Part shown: piece after piece, positions 1-7,941 of the stretch | How positions within the stretch are numbered: the stretch's first letter is position 1 | How the letters are laid out: every line of letters begins with the position of its first letter | Origin: Ralstonia sp. UBA689 | Lineage (GTDB): Bacteria; Pseudomonadota; Gammaproteobacteria; Burkholderiales; Burkholderiaceae | Length of the DNA: 64,000 nt | Direction: 5' to 3' | Assembly: GCF_002298975.1 (NCBI RefSeq) | Contig: NZ_DBMV01000045.1 | Span: forward strand, 76,679-140,678 | The notes under the pieces: model-generated | The model's database searches: none | Told to the model about the DNA's origin: nothing | Seen by the model: the letters and a program-made list of their open reading frames with translations, nothing else | Translations under genes and position numbers: made by a program

Positions 1-1
1 G

Positions 2-313
2 CTCGATACCTTTTCGGCGCCGCTGCAGGATTGGCTCAACGAGCACGCGTGGGGCAGCACGTGGCTGCGTGAGGGCATCGACCTCAAGACGCGCAGCTTG
101 TGCACGTGCGCCATGCTGGCCGCGCTCGGTCGCAGCACCGAACTCAAGGGCCACGTGCGCGGTGCCATCAACAACGGCGCGACTGCGGTGGAGATCCGCG
201 AGGTGCTGTTGCACAGCGCCATCTATGCCGGCGCACCTGCGGCCATCGAGGCGTTTCGATCGGCGCGAGAAGTGCTCAACGAACTGGGCGTGACGATCGA
301 GGAAGGACGCTAG
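2..313 (+). CDS. Carboxymuconolactone decarboxylase family protein (3' part)
   Basis: The reading frame is already open at the window edge and ends at TAG 311-313, so only about 103 C-terminal residues are visible. They include CTCAMLAALGR, a GAINNGAT stretch, and EIREVLLHSAIYAGAPAAIE. This is the usual C-terminal half of the small all-helical PcaC/carboxymuconolactone decarboxylase family. True PcaC decarboxylates 4-carboxymuconolactone in the protocatechuate branch of the beta-ketoadipate pathway, but many relatives have other or unknown substrates. An alpha/beta hydrolase follows 43 bp downstream on the same strand, which suits an aromatic or lactone catabolic unit. The family call is firm; the substrate is not established. 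Confidence 0.8.
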   Translation, partial: LDTFSAPLQDWLNEHAWGSTWLREGIDLKTRSLCTCAMLAALGRSTELKGHVRGAINNGATAVEIREVLLHSAIYAGAPAAIEAFRSAREVLNELGVTIEEGR

Positions 314-356
314 CACCGGCGCGAGCGGCCTTCAACACAACACGCAAAGGAGTGGC

Positions 357-1169
357 ATGGAGACCTCCGACGACGATCTCACGCGCTTTGCAGCGCACGG
401 TGCTGCGCCGTTGCAGGCTGCCACGCTCCAGGGCCACGTGGAGCACGACGGCGCCCGCATCTGGTACGCGACCTTCGGTGCGGGCGCACCCGTGATCCTG
501 TTGCATGGTGGCCTCGGCCATGGCGGCAACTGGGGATACCAGGTGCCGGCGCTGGTAGCGGCAGGCCACCGCGTCATCCTGATCGACAGCCGGGGGCACG
601 GCCGCAGCACGCGCGACGCGCGACCCTACACCTACGAGGCCATGGCATCCGACGTGCGCGCCATCATGGACGCATTGGATATCGACCGTGTCGCCTTTGT
701 CGGCTGGAGCGATGGCGCCTGCATTGCGCTCGTGCTTGCCATGCAGGCGCCCGAGCGCGTGGCTGGTGTGTTCTTCTTCGGCTGCAACATGGACCCCAGC
801 GGCGCCAGGCCTTTCCAGAGCACCCCGGTCGTCGACCGCTGCTTCGGGCGCCACCAGAAGGACTACGCGGCGCTGTCGGCTACGCCGGCCGACTTCCAGG
901 CGGTGGTTGCCGCCGTCACCGAGATGATGCAGACGCAGCCAAACGCCACGGCGACGGAGCTGGCCGCGATCCGCGTGCCCGTCACCATTGTGCAGAGCGA
1001 ACACGACGAGTTCATCAAGCCTGAGCACGCGCAGTACCTGGCGCGGACCATTCCCGGCGCGCGGTTTGTGCTGCTGCAAGGTGTGAGCCATTTCGCGCCG
1101 CTGCAGCGGCCCGCGTTGTTCAATGATGCGATGCTGGCTTTTCTGGACGATCTACCGCAGGAAGGCTAA
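357..1169 (+). CDS. Alpha/beta hydrolase
   Basis: 270-residue alpha/beta hydrolase. Visible family marks are the oxyanion segment LLHGGLGHGGNWG, the nucleophile elbow GWSDG (Ser near residue 119), an acidic residue in QSEHDEFI and the catalytic His in GVSHFAPLQRP. There is no signal peptide, so it is probably cytosolic. The ATG is preceded by AAAGGAG at good spacing. It lies just downstream of a carboxymuconolactone decarboxylase-like gene, and 3-oxoadipate enol-lactonase (PcaD) belongs to the same fold, so a lactone or ester hydrolase role in aromatic catabolism is plausible. The substrate cannot be read from sequence. Confidence 0.85.
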   Translation: METSDDDLTRFAAHGAAPLQAATLQGHVEHDGARIWYATFGAGAPVILLHGGLGHGGNWGYQVPALVAAGHRVILIDSRGHGRSTRDARPYTYEAMASDVRAIMDALDIDRVAFVGWSDGACIALVLAMQAPERVAGVFFFGCNMDPSGARPFQSTPVVDRCFGRHQKDYAALSATPADFQAVVAAVTEMMQTQPNATATELAAIRVPVTIVQSEHDEFIKPEHAQYLARTIPGARFVLLQGVSHFAPLQRPALFNDAMLAFLDDLPQEG

Positions 1170-1182
1170 AGCGATCTGCCAC

Positions 1183-1686
1183 TCAACCGGCCGCACTCGG
1201 CGTACCGTGCGCCGCCTTGATCGCCTTATGCCGTGCCTCCATTTCTTGCCGCAGCGCGCGGCGTTGCTGGGCGGCTTCAAAGCGTTCCTTCTCTTCCGCA
1301 TTGGCGGGCACCAGCGGCGGCACGTCAGCCGGCTTGCCGTCGTCATCCACCGCCACCATGGTGAAGTAGCAGCTATTGGTGTGGCGCACGACCTGGTTGC
1401 GGATGTTCTCCGTGATCACCTTGATGCCGATCTCCATTGAGGTGCGGCCGGTGTAGTTGACCGACGCGAGGAAGGTCACCAGTTCGCCCACGTGGATCGG
1501 CTGGCGGAACACCACCTGGTCCACCGACAGCGTGACCACGTAGCGGCCGGCATAGCGGCTGGCGCACGCATAGGCGACCTGATCGAGCAGCTTGAGGATG
1601 TGACCGCCGTGCACATTCCCTGAAAAATTGGCCATGTCAGGGGTCATCAGCACGGTCATGCTGAGCTGGTGGGATTGCGTATTCAT
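1183..1686 (-). CDS. Acyl-CoA thioesterase (hotdog fold, YciA/BFIT-like)
   Basis: 167-residue hotdog-fold protein. The N-terminal segment NFSGNVHGGHILKLLDQVAY has the pattern of bacterial cytosolic acyl-CoA thioesterases, with GNVHGG and a catalytic acid in the following helix. It is followed by VVTLSVDQVVFRQPIHVG and the beta-strand SYFTMVAVD-type segment. These enzymes hydrolyse acyl-CoA to free acid plus CoA. The C-terminal 45 residues are charged and helical, typical of the slightly longer members. The gene converges with the alpha/beta hydrolase, with 13 bp between stop codons, and is divergent from the phytanoyl-CoA dioxygenase-like gene. Confidence 0.85.
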   Translation of the reverse strand: MNTQSHQLSMTVLMTPDMANFSGNVHGGHILKLLDQVAYACASRYAGRYVVTLSVDQVVFRQPIHVGELVTFLASVNYTGRTSMEIGIKVITENIRNQVVRHTNSCYFTMVAVDDDGKPADVPPLVPANAEEKERFEAAQQRRALRQEMEARHKAIKAAHGTPSAAG

Positions 1687-1880
1687 GGGACGCTAAAGCA
1701 GGAATGAAAGCTGGAAGGATGGGAAAAGCGGGGACGCAGAAATGGGTACGCGGCAAGCGTGCCATTGTGCCGTGTGCGCGCCGCGTTGTGCGACATCGCG
1801 CGACATTTGATGGCCACGCGCCACACCTGCCGGCGTGTTTGGGCGGTTGATGGGTAACCGCCCCGGCTGCGGAGGCCGTT

Positions 1881-1898
1881 TGATCCTGCGCAGGATCA
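1881..1898. promoter_or_regulatory. 18-bp perfect palindrome in a divergent intergenic region
   Basis: TGATCCTGCGCAGGATCA reads identically on both strands. It lies about 90 bp upstream of the dioxygenase-like gene and about 195 bp upstream of the divergent thioesterase gene. It has no loop and no T-tract, so a terminator is unlikely; a dimeric regulator's operator is the simplest reading. No regulator gene lies next to it. The rest of the 1687-1987 gap shows no convincing gene or RNA. Confidence 0.4.
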
Positions 1899-1987
1899 CC
1901 GCATGTTCGCACCATCTGGGGCCTGCACAGCACGCGGCGGCGCGCTACACTCAATGTCTTTCGCCGTCTCAGCACGCCCCTTCCCAC

Positions 1988-2779
1988 ATGACCGCGCCTG
2001 CTTCCACGCTTGCTCACGCGCAAACGCTTTCCGCCGAGCAACAAGCCTTCTTCAACGAATACGGCTACCTCGTGCTGCGTGGCCTCGCAAGTCAGCAGGA
2101 GTGCGCCACCCTGCTGGCCGCCGCGCAGGACGCCCTGGCGCGTGCGGTGCCGCCGGTAGAGCTGGAAGCCGATGTCGGCTATGCCGGCGCGCCCGCCTCG
2201 CGCGAGGCCGAGGGGGGCCACACCGTGCGCCGGCTGCTCGACGCCGATTCGCGCGGCACGCCCTATACGGAATGGGCGCGCACTGCGCGCGTTGCCGGGC
2301 CGATCGCGCAACTGCTAGGCGGGCCGGTGCACCTATCGCTCGCGCACCACAACTGCGTCATGACCAAGCATCCGGCCTTCGGCACGGCCACGCACTGGCA
2401 CCGCGACAGCCGCTACTGGTCGTTCGCGCGCAACGAGCTGGTGTCGTCGTGGCTGGCGCTGGTGGAAGAGACCGTCGACAACGGCTGCCTGTGGGTCATC
2501 CCCGGCAGCCACAAGCTTAACCTGCCCGCCCAGCGTTTTGACGCGAAGCTTTTCCTGCGGCAGGACCTGCCCGAGAACCTCGAACTGATCGATACCGCGC
2601 GCCCCGTGCCGCTGATGCCCGGCGACGTGTTGCTCTTTCACTGCAACACCTTCCATGCGGCGCGTGCCAACCAGACCGGCGCGGTCAAGTTCTCGGCCGT
2701 GTTCACGTATTACGGCCCGGGCAACCACCCGTTGCCGGGCACGCGATCGTCTGCGCGGCCCGATCCGCTGGTCGGCTGA
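1988..2779 (+). CDS. Phytanoyl-CoA dioxygenase (PhyH) family protein
   Basis: 263 residues from the ATG at 1988; the frame stays open upstream, but the first ~50 residues would look unlike protein. PhyH-type non-haem Fe(II)/2-oxoglutarate oxygenases carry a 2-His-1-Asp facial triad. Here HWHRDSRYW supplies H-x-D in the middle of the protein, and the C-terminal FHAARANQTG segment supplies the distal His and a basic residue for 2-oxoglutarate. The N-terminal EQQAFFNEYGYLVLRGL is a standard start for the family. Such enzymes hydroxylate diverse small molecules; the substrate here is unknown. Confidence 0.85.
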   Translation: MTAPASTLAHAQTLSAEQQAFFNEYGYLVLRGLASQQECATLLAAAQDALARAVPPVELEADVGYAGAPASREAEGGHTVRRLLDADSRGTPYTEWARTARVAGPIAQLLGGPVHLSLAHHNCVMTKHPAFGTATHWHRDSRYWSFARNELVSSWLALVEETVDNGCLWVIPGSHKLNLPAQRFDAKLFLRQDLPENLELIDTARPVPLMPGDVLLFHCNTFHAARANQTGAVKFSAVFTYYGPGNHPLPGTRSSARPDPLVG

Positions 2780-2898
2780 GGCGTGGGGGGATGTCTTCAA
2801 CGTTTGCCTTCCCCCACTTGTAGGTGCATGGCGGACAGATTTGTGCCAAGTGCCTTTGCTAAGGTGGACCTCCAACAACCATGAACGGGGGAAACACC

Positions 2899-3117
2899 AT
2901 GCCGATTCAGGAAGTGACACACGGCGCGCACGTCATTCTGATCGATCCACTGCAGCGTGACGACCGCCGTTGGACGGCACGTTTTCAGGTGTGCCGGGCC
3001 GGCAGCGTCGTGTGTGACTGGGAAGATGTCGAGATGCCCGAGGGCTTCATCTCTGCCCAGCTTGCCTTGAGCGCCAGCGTTTTGCTGGCCGAGCACCGCC
3101 TCTCCAGCCTGTCGTAA
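2899..3117 (+). CDS. Small hypothetical protein (72 aa)
   Basis: Short open frame with two possible ATGs, at 2881 and 2899. The second has GGGGGAA a few bases upstream and is preferred. The product (MPIQEVTHGAHVILIDPL onward) has no membrane segment, no Cys pair and no motif I recognise. The alternation of strands in RRWTARFQVCRAGSVVCDW suggests a small beta-rich cytosolic protein. A clear Rho-independent terminator follows 3 bp after the stop, supporting it as a real monocistronic gene. Confidence 0.6.
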   Translation: MPIQEVTHGAHVILIDPLQRDDRRWTARFQVCRAGSVVCDWEDVEMPEGFISAQLALSASVLLAEHRLSSLS

Positions 3118-3120
3118 GAG

Positions 3121-3148
3121 AAACGCCCGTCACGCAACGGGCGTTTTT
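3121..3148 (+). terminator. Rho-independent terminator
   Basis: Perfect 10-bp stem (AAACGCCCGT / ACGGGCGTTT) with a 6-nt loop, followed by TT, directly after the stop of the 72-residue protein. The A-run before the stem means it could also act weakly on the opposite strand. Confidence 0.85.
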
Positions 3149-3177
3149 GCACGCACTTTTGGGCCGCTGGACCGCAG

Positions 3178-3202
3178 TTGGCGTGATTCCTTGGCGTGAT
3201 CC
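3178..3202 (+). repeat. Short tandem direct repeat upstream of the DUF2141/carotenoid oxygenase pair
   Basis: TTGGCGTGATTCC at 3178-3190 is followed at once by TTGGCGTGATCC at 3191-3202. Two near-identical adjacent 12-13-mers about 130 bp before the first gene of the pair could be tandem binding sites for a regulator. The function is inferred only from position. Confidence 0.35.
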
Positions 3203-3333
3203 GTTCGCCGCGTGCCAATGACCATCCACACCCCGCAGTCTGCACTTCGTCGCACCCTGGGCGACAGCCCCGACTTGCCTGCCTAGACTGCCTCCTGACC
3301 GCCGGCCATTGTCCGGCCACCCAGGAGACCTCC

Positions 3334-3783
3334 ATGACTGCAGTGTTCCCGATGCCGCTGATGTTCCGCATGGGCGCCGCGCTGGCATTAATGCTGGCTG
3401 CAGCCGGCGCATCCGCCGCCACGCTCACCGTTGTCATTGAAGGTGGGCAGGGCCGCCAGGGCGCAATGCGCGCCGCCATGTTCCGTGACGTCGCCGGCTG
3501 GCTCAAGCCAGATACGGCCATCCGCGCCGACATTGCCGCGCTCGACAGCGTGTCGGGCACCAGCGTCACCTTCGTCTACCCGGACTTGCCGCCGGGACGC
3601 TATGCGCTGTCGGTCTTCCACGATGCCAACAGCGACGGCAAGCTCGGCACCAACCCAGCCGGCATTCCCATCGAGCCCTACGGCTTCAGCCGCGATGCGC
3701 GAGGCCGATTTGGCCCACCGTCGTTCGACGATGCGGCCATCGACGTGCAAGGCGACCAGCGCGTGACCATCCACCTGCATTGA
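3334..3783 (+). CDS. Exported DUF2141 domain protein
   Basis: 149 residues from the ATG at 3334, which has AGGAGACCTCC before it. An N-terminal signal peptide of about 28 residues (MGAALALMLAAAGASA, cleavage near ASA-A) leads into TLTVVIEG. The body holds the DUF2141 hallmarks: VTFVYPDLPPGRYALSVFHD, then DANSDGKLGTN and PIEPYGFSRDAR. The fold is expected to be a small beta-sandwich in the periplasm; no biochemical function is established for the family. It ends 14 bp before the start of the carotenoid oxygenase gene, so the two are very likely co-transcribed. Confidence 0.85.
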   Translation: MTAVFPMPLMFRMGAALALMLAAAGASAATLTVVIEGGQGRQGAMRAAMFRDVAGWLKPDTAIRADIAALDSVSGTSVTFVYPDLPPGRYALSVFHDANSDGKLGTNPAGIPIEPYGFSRDARGRFGPPSFDDAAIDVQGDQRVTIHLH

Positions 3784-3797
3784 TACCGGGGCCTGCC

Positions 3798-5324
3798 ATG
3801 CAACGCCGATCTTTCCTCGCGGCACTGGGCGCCGCACCGTTTGGCCTGACGCTGCGTGATGTGATGGCGGCGGAGGTCGCCCAAGACCCGTGGGCTGCCG
3901 GGTTTGCCGCGGCACGCGCGCAGCACCCGTGGCTGGCGGGCTATCAGGGCATCAGTGGCGACATGCCGACCAGCGCGCTCAAGGTGGAAGGCACCTTCCC
4001 GCCCGCACTGCGCGGTACGTTCTACCGCAACGGCCCGGCGCGCCACGAGATCGGCGGCGTGCGTTACCACCACCTGTTCGATGGCGACGGCATGATCCAG
4101 CGCTACGACATCAGTGGCCACGGTGCCATGCATCGTGGCGTATTCGTGCGTACCGACAAGTTCATCGCCGACACCGTCGCCGGCAAGCCGTTGCGCGCCG
4201 CCTTCGGCACCGCCAACCCGGACATGGAACCGGTCAGCTCGCCCGACAGCATCAACGTTGCCAACACCAGCCTCGTGATGCATGGCGACGAGATGCTGGC
4301 GCTATGGGAAGGCGGGTCGGCCACGCGCGTCGATCCTGATTCGCTGCGTACGCTGGGCGTGCAGACCTGGCGTGATGATTACAAGGGCATGCCGTTCTCC
4401 GCCCATCCCAAGGTGGAAGCCGACGGCACGCTGTGGAATTTTGGCGTGAGCAGCGCGGCGGGTTTGCTGACCATTTACTGCGTGGGTGCTGGCGGCGCGC
4501 TCAAGCGTGTGCAATCGGTGCAGGTGCCGGACATTGCGATGGTGCACGACTTTGCCGTGACGCAGCGGCATCTGGTGTTCCTGCTGCCGTCGTTCATCTA
4601 CGACGCAGAGCGCTCCCGCGCCGGCATGTCGTACCTTGATGCGCATGTGTGGCGGCCCGAACTGGGCATGCGCGTGCTGGTACTCGACAAGGACGACGCC
4701 ACCCGCATGCGCTGGCTGCAGTTGCCGGTCGGTTTCGTGTTCCACCTTGGCAATGCGTGGTCGTCACCGGATGGGCAGGAAATCCACCTCGACTACGTGC
4801 GTTCCGACGACGCCACCATCGTCACCACCACGCTGCGCGAACTGATGCGCGGGCAAATTCGACCGGCGCCCGGTGCGCGACTCACGCAACTGCATCTGAA
4901 CCTGCGCACGGGCCGCGCCGAGCAGGTCACCACGGAACATGTGGCGGAGTTTCCGAAGATCGACACACGCCGCACTGCGCTGCGCCATCGCACGCTGTTC
5001 ACCGTCGCCCATACTGCGCCGGCAGGCGGTGCGCACGCGCTGGCTGGTTTTGACACGATCATGCGTTTCGATACGGACTCGGGTCAGGTGCAGCAATACC
5101 GGTTCGGGCACCGCGCGCTGGTGGAAGAACACGTGTTCGTACCGGCCTCGGCCAGCGCCCGCGAAGGCGACGGCTGGCTGATCGGCACGGTGTTCGATGT
5201 GGATGCCGGCTGCACGAAGTTGACGGCGTTCGACGCGCGCAATGTGTCAGCCGGGCCAGTGGCCGTGGCGAGCCTGAACGGCGTGGCGCCACTCGGCTTG
5301 CACGGGTTGTTTCGTTCGGCTTAG
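3798..5324 (+). CDS. Carotenoid/stilbene cleavage oxygenase family protein, predicted Tat-exported
   Basis: 508 residues from the ATG at 3798. The N-terminus QRRSFLAALGAAPFGLTL is a twin-arginine type signal, so this copy is predicted to fold in the cytosol and be exported. Downstream it is an RPE65-type seven-bladed beta-propeller. Its signposts are GTFYRNGPARHEIGG, YHHLFDGDGMIQRY, FSAHPKVEADGTLWNFG, MVHDFAVTQRHLVFLLP and the C-terminal EEHVFVPAS. The conserved His residues in these segments are the expected ligands of the Fe(II) that cleaves C=C bonds in carotenoids, apocarotenoids or lignin-derived stilbenes. Partnered with the exported DUF2141 gene. The substrate is unknown. Confidence 0.85.
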   Translation: MQRRSFLAALGAAPFGLTLRDVMAAEVAQDPWAAGFAAARAQHPWLAGYQGISGDMPTSALKVEGTFPPALRGTFYRNGPARHEIGGVRYHHLFDGDGMIQRYDISGHGAMHRGVFVRTDKFIADTVAGKPLRAAFGTANPDMEPVSSPDSINVANTSLVMHGDEMLALWEGGSATRVDPDSLRTLGVQTWRDDYKGMPFSAHPKVEADGTLWNFGVSSAAGLLTIYCVGAGGALKRVQSVQVPDIAMVHDFAVTQRHLVFLLPSFIYDAERSRAGMSYLDAHVWRPELGMRVLVLDKDDATRMRWLQLPVGFVFHLGNAWSSPDGQEIHLDYVRSDDATIVTTTLRELMRGQIRPAPGARLTQLHLNLRTGRAEQVTTEHVAEFPKIDTRRTALRHRTLFTVAHTAPAGGAHALAGFDTIMRFDTDSGQVQQYRFGHRALVEEHVFVPASASAREGDGWLIGTVFDVDAGCTKLTAFDARNVSAGPVAVASLNGVAPLGLHGLFRSA

Positions 5325-5403
5325 AACCCGTTCACGATCGACCGGAAATCGCCTGACGCCAACGCCTGCGTCCAGATGGTTTGGCCTTTGACTTTCCTGC
5401 CCT

Positions 5404-5519
5404 ATGCGGCGCCTTGAATTTCTGTCGCAAGGAGGAAAAAGGAAGGGAAACTGTCTGAGCGCAGCGAGTTTTTCCCTTCCCCTCCTTGCGACAGAAATTC
5501 AAGGAGGGGGTCGCCGCAT
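5404..5519. repeat. Long intergenic hairpin (composite repeat, left part)
   Basis: CCTTGAATTTCTGTCGCAAG plus GAGG at 5412-5435 is perfectly complementary to 5481-5504. Inside it GGAAGGGAAA (5441-5450) pairs with TTTCCCTTCC (5471-5480). Outside it ATGCGGC (5404-5410) faces GCCGCAT (5513-5519). The whole forms a roughly 115-nt cruciform or hairpin with an apical loop around CTGAGCGCAG. It sits between two convergent genes. It resembles dispersed intergenic repeats of Burkholderiaceae rather than a simple terminator. The remaining parts of the 5325-5650 gap hold no gene. Confidence 0.75.
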
Positions 5520-5529
5520 CGGGCGCGCC

Positions 5530-5600
5530 TTTCTTTGCTGACTTTCTTTGGCAAGACAAAGAAAGTGAGTCAGCCCCGGCAGGGGATGAAACCGGGGATG
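5530..5600 (+). repeat. Dispersed repeat, copy 1 of an inverted pair
   Basis: A 71-bp segment, from TTTCTTTGCTGACTTTCTTT to CCGGGGATGC, matches the reverse complement of 63930-64000 with about four mismatches. It contains its own small hairpin, CTTTCTTTG / CAAAGAAAG around GCAAGA. It abuts the long hairpin at 5404-5519, so hairpin and tail are probably one composite element. Confidence 0.85.
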
Positions 5601-5650
5601 CTCCGACAACGTCAACGCATTAACGTGATCACGTGCTGAGGTGCCGACGT

Positions 5651-7132
5651 TCAACGGAACGCCGGCTCGTCAAAGCTGCGCAGCTTGCGCGAATGCAAGG
5701 CTTCGACACCGTTCTCTCGCAGCAGCCGCACGGTCTCCATGCCGATCGCCAAGTGCTGGCTCACACGCTGGCGATAGAACAGGTTGGCCATGCCGCGCAA
5801 CTTCAACTCGCCGTGCAGCGGCTTGTCCGACACGCACAGCAGCGTGCCATAGGGCACGCGTAGGCGGAAGCCGTTGGCGGCGATCGTCGCGCTTTCCATG
5901 TCGATGGCAATGGCGCGCGACTGGTTGAAGCGCGTGTACAGCGCCTGGTACTTCAGCTCCCAGTTGCGGTCGTCGGTGGAAACCACCGTGCCGGTACGCA
6001 TGCGCGATTTCATGTCGGCGCCGGAGAGCCCCGTGATGCGCGCCACGGCCTCTTGCAGCGCCACCTGGATTTCGGCAATCGGCGGCACCGGCACCCAGGG
6101 CGGCAGGTCCTGGTCGAGCACGTGGTCGTCGCGCACATAGGCGTGGGCGAGCACGTAGTCGCCCAACTGCTGCGAGCGACGCAGGCCGCCGCAGTGGCCG
6201 ATCATCATCCAGCAGTGCGGGCGCAGCACGGCCAAGTGGTCGGTGATGGTCTTGGCGTTGGACGGGCCCACGCCGATGTTGACCAGCGTCACGCCCAGGC
6301 GGTCGTCGCGCACCAGGTGATAGGCGGGCATCTGAGGCAGGCCCTTGATGCGGTGCGAATCGTCCGGCGCCGGCGTGCCGAGTTCGTGCATGGTGTCGCC
6401 GGGCTCGATAAAGCGGACGTAGCCCTCGTCGTTACCGTCTTCCATGAGCTTGCGGCCGAGGGCGGCAAACTCGTCGACATAGCGCTGATAGTTGGTGAAC
6501 AGCACGAAGCGCTGGAAGTGTTTCGGGTGGGTGGCGGTGTAGTGGTACAGCCGCTGCAGGGCCAGGTCGACCCGCTCGGCGGTGAACATCGACAGCGGTT
6601 GCGGTTCGTCGTCCGCCAGGTGGTAGGTGCCGTTGGCGATGGAATCGTCGATCTGCGCGAGGTCGGGCAGCGTGAACGCGCCGCCGAGTGCGCGCGCCTG
6701 TTCGGGCGTGATGTCCACCGTGGACGCCTCCACCACAAAGGGCAGCGGGATCGGCCGGTTGCTCACGCCGACCACCACGGGGCTGTTGTGGTAGTGCAGC
6801 AGGCGCTCGATCTGCCCGCGGTAGTACTCGCGGAAGAGATCCGGCCGCGTGAGCGTGGTGCCGTACACGCCGGGATATGCCACCGTGCCCCACGCCGGCC
6901 GCGCGTCGCTCACGAGCGTTTTCGGGTCGACGGTGATGCCGAGATACGGGTAGCAGGCGGAAGCGTCGTCGCTGCAATCCTCGCCACGCGCGAAGGCGTG
7001 GAAGCGCTCGCGGATGGTCTGCGCGGAGCGCTCGTAGATGGCGGTGATGCGCTCGACGGCACTGTTGGCGTCGGTGCAGATTGCCAGGTCGTGCGCGGGA
7101 TAGAGATGGGCGGTGGCGCGGGTATCGGTCAT
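5651..7132 (-). CDS. amn: AMP nucleosidase
   Basis: 493 residues from the ATG at 7132, close to the length of E. coli Amn (484). AMP nucleosidase splits AMP to adenine and ribose 5-phosphate and helps set adenylate levels. The N-terminal regulatory domain is recognisable (YPYLGITVDPKTLVSDARPA, LTRPDLFREYY). The C-terminal nucleoside-phosphorylase fold shows VTLVNIGVGPSNAKTITDHL, MMIGHCGGLR, and the ribose/base-binding acid in AIDMESATIAANGFR. It is probably cytosolic. It follows the amino-acid importer genes by 47 bp on the same strand, so read-through from them is possible. Confidence 0.93.
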   Translation of the reverse strand: MTDTRATAHLYPAHDLAICTDANSAVERITAIYERSAQTIRERFHAFARGEDCSDDASACYPYLGITVDPKTLVSDARPAWGTVAYPGVYGTTLTRPDLFREYYRGQIERLLHYHNSPVVVGVSNRPIPLPFVVEASTVDITPEQARALGGAFTLPDLAQIDDSIANGTYHLADDEPQPLSMFTAERVDLALQRLYHYTATHPKHFQRFVLFTNYQRYVDEFAALGRKLMEDGNDEGYVRFIEPGDTMHELGTPAPDDSHRIKGLPQMPAYHLVRDDRLGVTLVNIGVGPSNAKTITDHLAVLRPHCWMMIGHCGGLRRSQQLGDYVLAHAYVRDDHVLDQDLPPWVPVPPIAEIQVALQEAVARITGLSGADMKSRMRTGTVVSTDDRNWELKYQALYTRFNQSRAIAIDMESATIAANGFRLRVPYGTLLCVSDKPLHGELKLRGMANLFYRQRVSQHLAIGMETVRLLRENGVEALHSRKLRSFDEPAFR

Positions 7133-7179
7133 GTATTTGATGATACCGGCGTTTTGTGAACGCAAGATAGCGGTGTGGC

Positions 7180-7941
7180 TTACGTCACCGCATCCGAAAT
7201 GGGGCGTGCACGCCAGCGCACGAAGCGCTTCCAGGTCGACATTTGGACCGGCTGTGCCGCAGATGCGCGCAGCCATTTGGGCAGCGCTTCGATACCGCTG
7301 CACAGCAGGAAATACAGCGCCGCCACGGCGCCGAACACTTCGGCCGGATACGCCACCGTGCGGCTGTTGACCTGGCTGGCGGCGGTGGACAGTTCCACCA
7401 CGCCCACGATATAGGCCAGCGAGGTGTCCTTGACCGTTGATACCCACTGGTTGGCCAGCGATGGCAGCATGATGCGCCACGCTTGCGGCAGCACGATGGT
7501 CAGCAGGGCCTGAGCAGGCTGCATACCGAGCGCCAGTGCCGCGTTGCGCTGACCTACGCCAACCGCGCGCAAGCCGGCCTCCATACTCTGCGCGATATAA
7601 GAGGCGCCCACGGCGGCCAGCGCTGTGACAACCGTGGCGGTTTCCGGCACCGCCACACCCAGCGCCATCGGGATCAGGAAGTACGCCCAGAACATCAGCA
7701 TCAGCACGGGAATGGCACGCAACGTGGCGAGTACGCCGCGCAGTGCGCGCGCCAGCCAGTGCAGTTGTGGCGCAGCGTCGAGCCGATCCAGCACCAGCGC
7801 GCAACCGACGCCCGCTGCCGTCGCGGCCGCACATGCCAGCAGCGCCATCCACAGTGTGAGCGCCGCACCCGACAGTGGCCCGTTCGGATACGGCCCGACC
7901 AGCAGGTAGCGCAGATGCAGAAGCAGGGCTTCGGCCGTCAT
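7180..7941 (-). CDS. Amino-acid ABC transporter permease (HisM/GlnP type), second subunit
   Basis: 253 residues with several hydrophobic segments, among them LTLWMALLACAAATAAGVG and AIPVLMLMFWAYFLIPMALG. It carries the ABC-coupling EAA loop near AALALGMQPAQALLTIVLPQA. It belongs to the polar amino-acid permease family that forms heterodimers with a similar partner. Its ATG overlaps the stop of the upstream permease gene (ATGA), so translation is coupled. Together with that permease and the binding protein it forms an importer for an amino acid or related small molecule. No ATP-binding subunit gene lies beside it. Confidence 0.88.
   Translation of the reverse strand: MTAEALLLHLRYLLVGPYPNGPLSGAALTLWMALLACAAATAAGVGCALVLDRLDAAPQLHWLARALRGVLATLRAIPVLMLMFWAYFLIPMALGVAVPETATVVTALAAVGASYIAQSMEAGLRAVGVGQRNAALALGMQPAQALLTIVLPQAWRIMLPSLANQWVSTVKDTSLAYIVGVVELSTAASQVNSRTVAYPAEVFGAVAALYFLLCSGIEALPKWLRASAAQPVQMSTWKRFVRWRARPISDAVT

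Noticed and set aside
6053..7159. Open plus-strand frame opposite amn
   Set aside because: The amn protein on the minus strand has all family motifs; the opposite frame is His/Val/Arg-rich shadow sequence.
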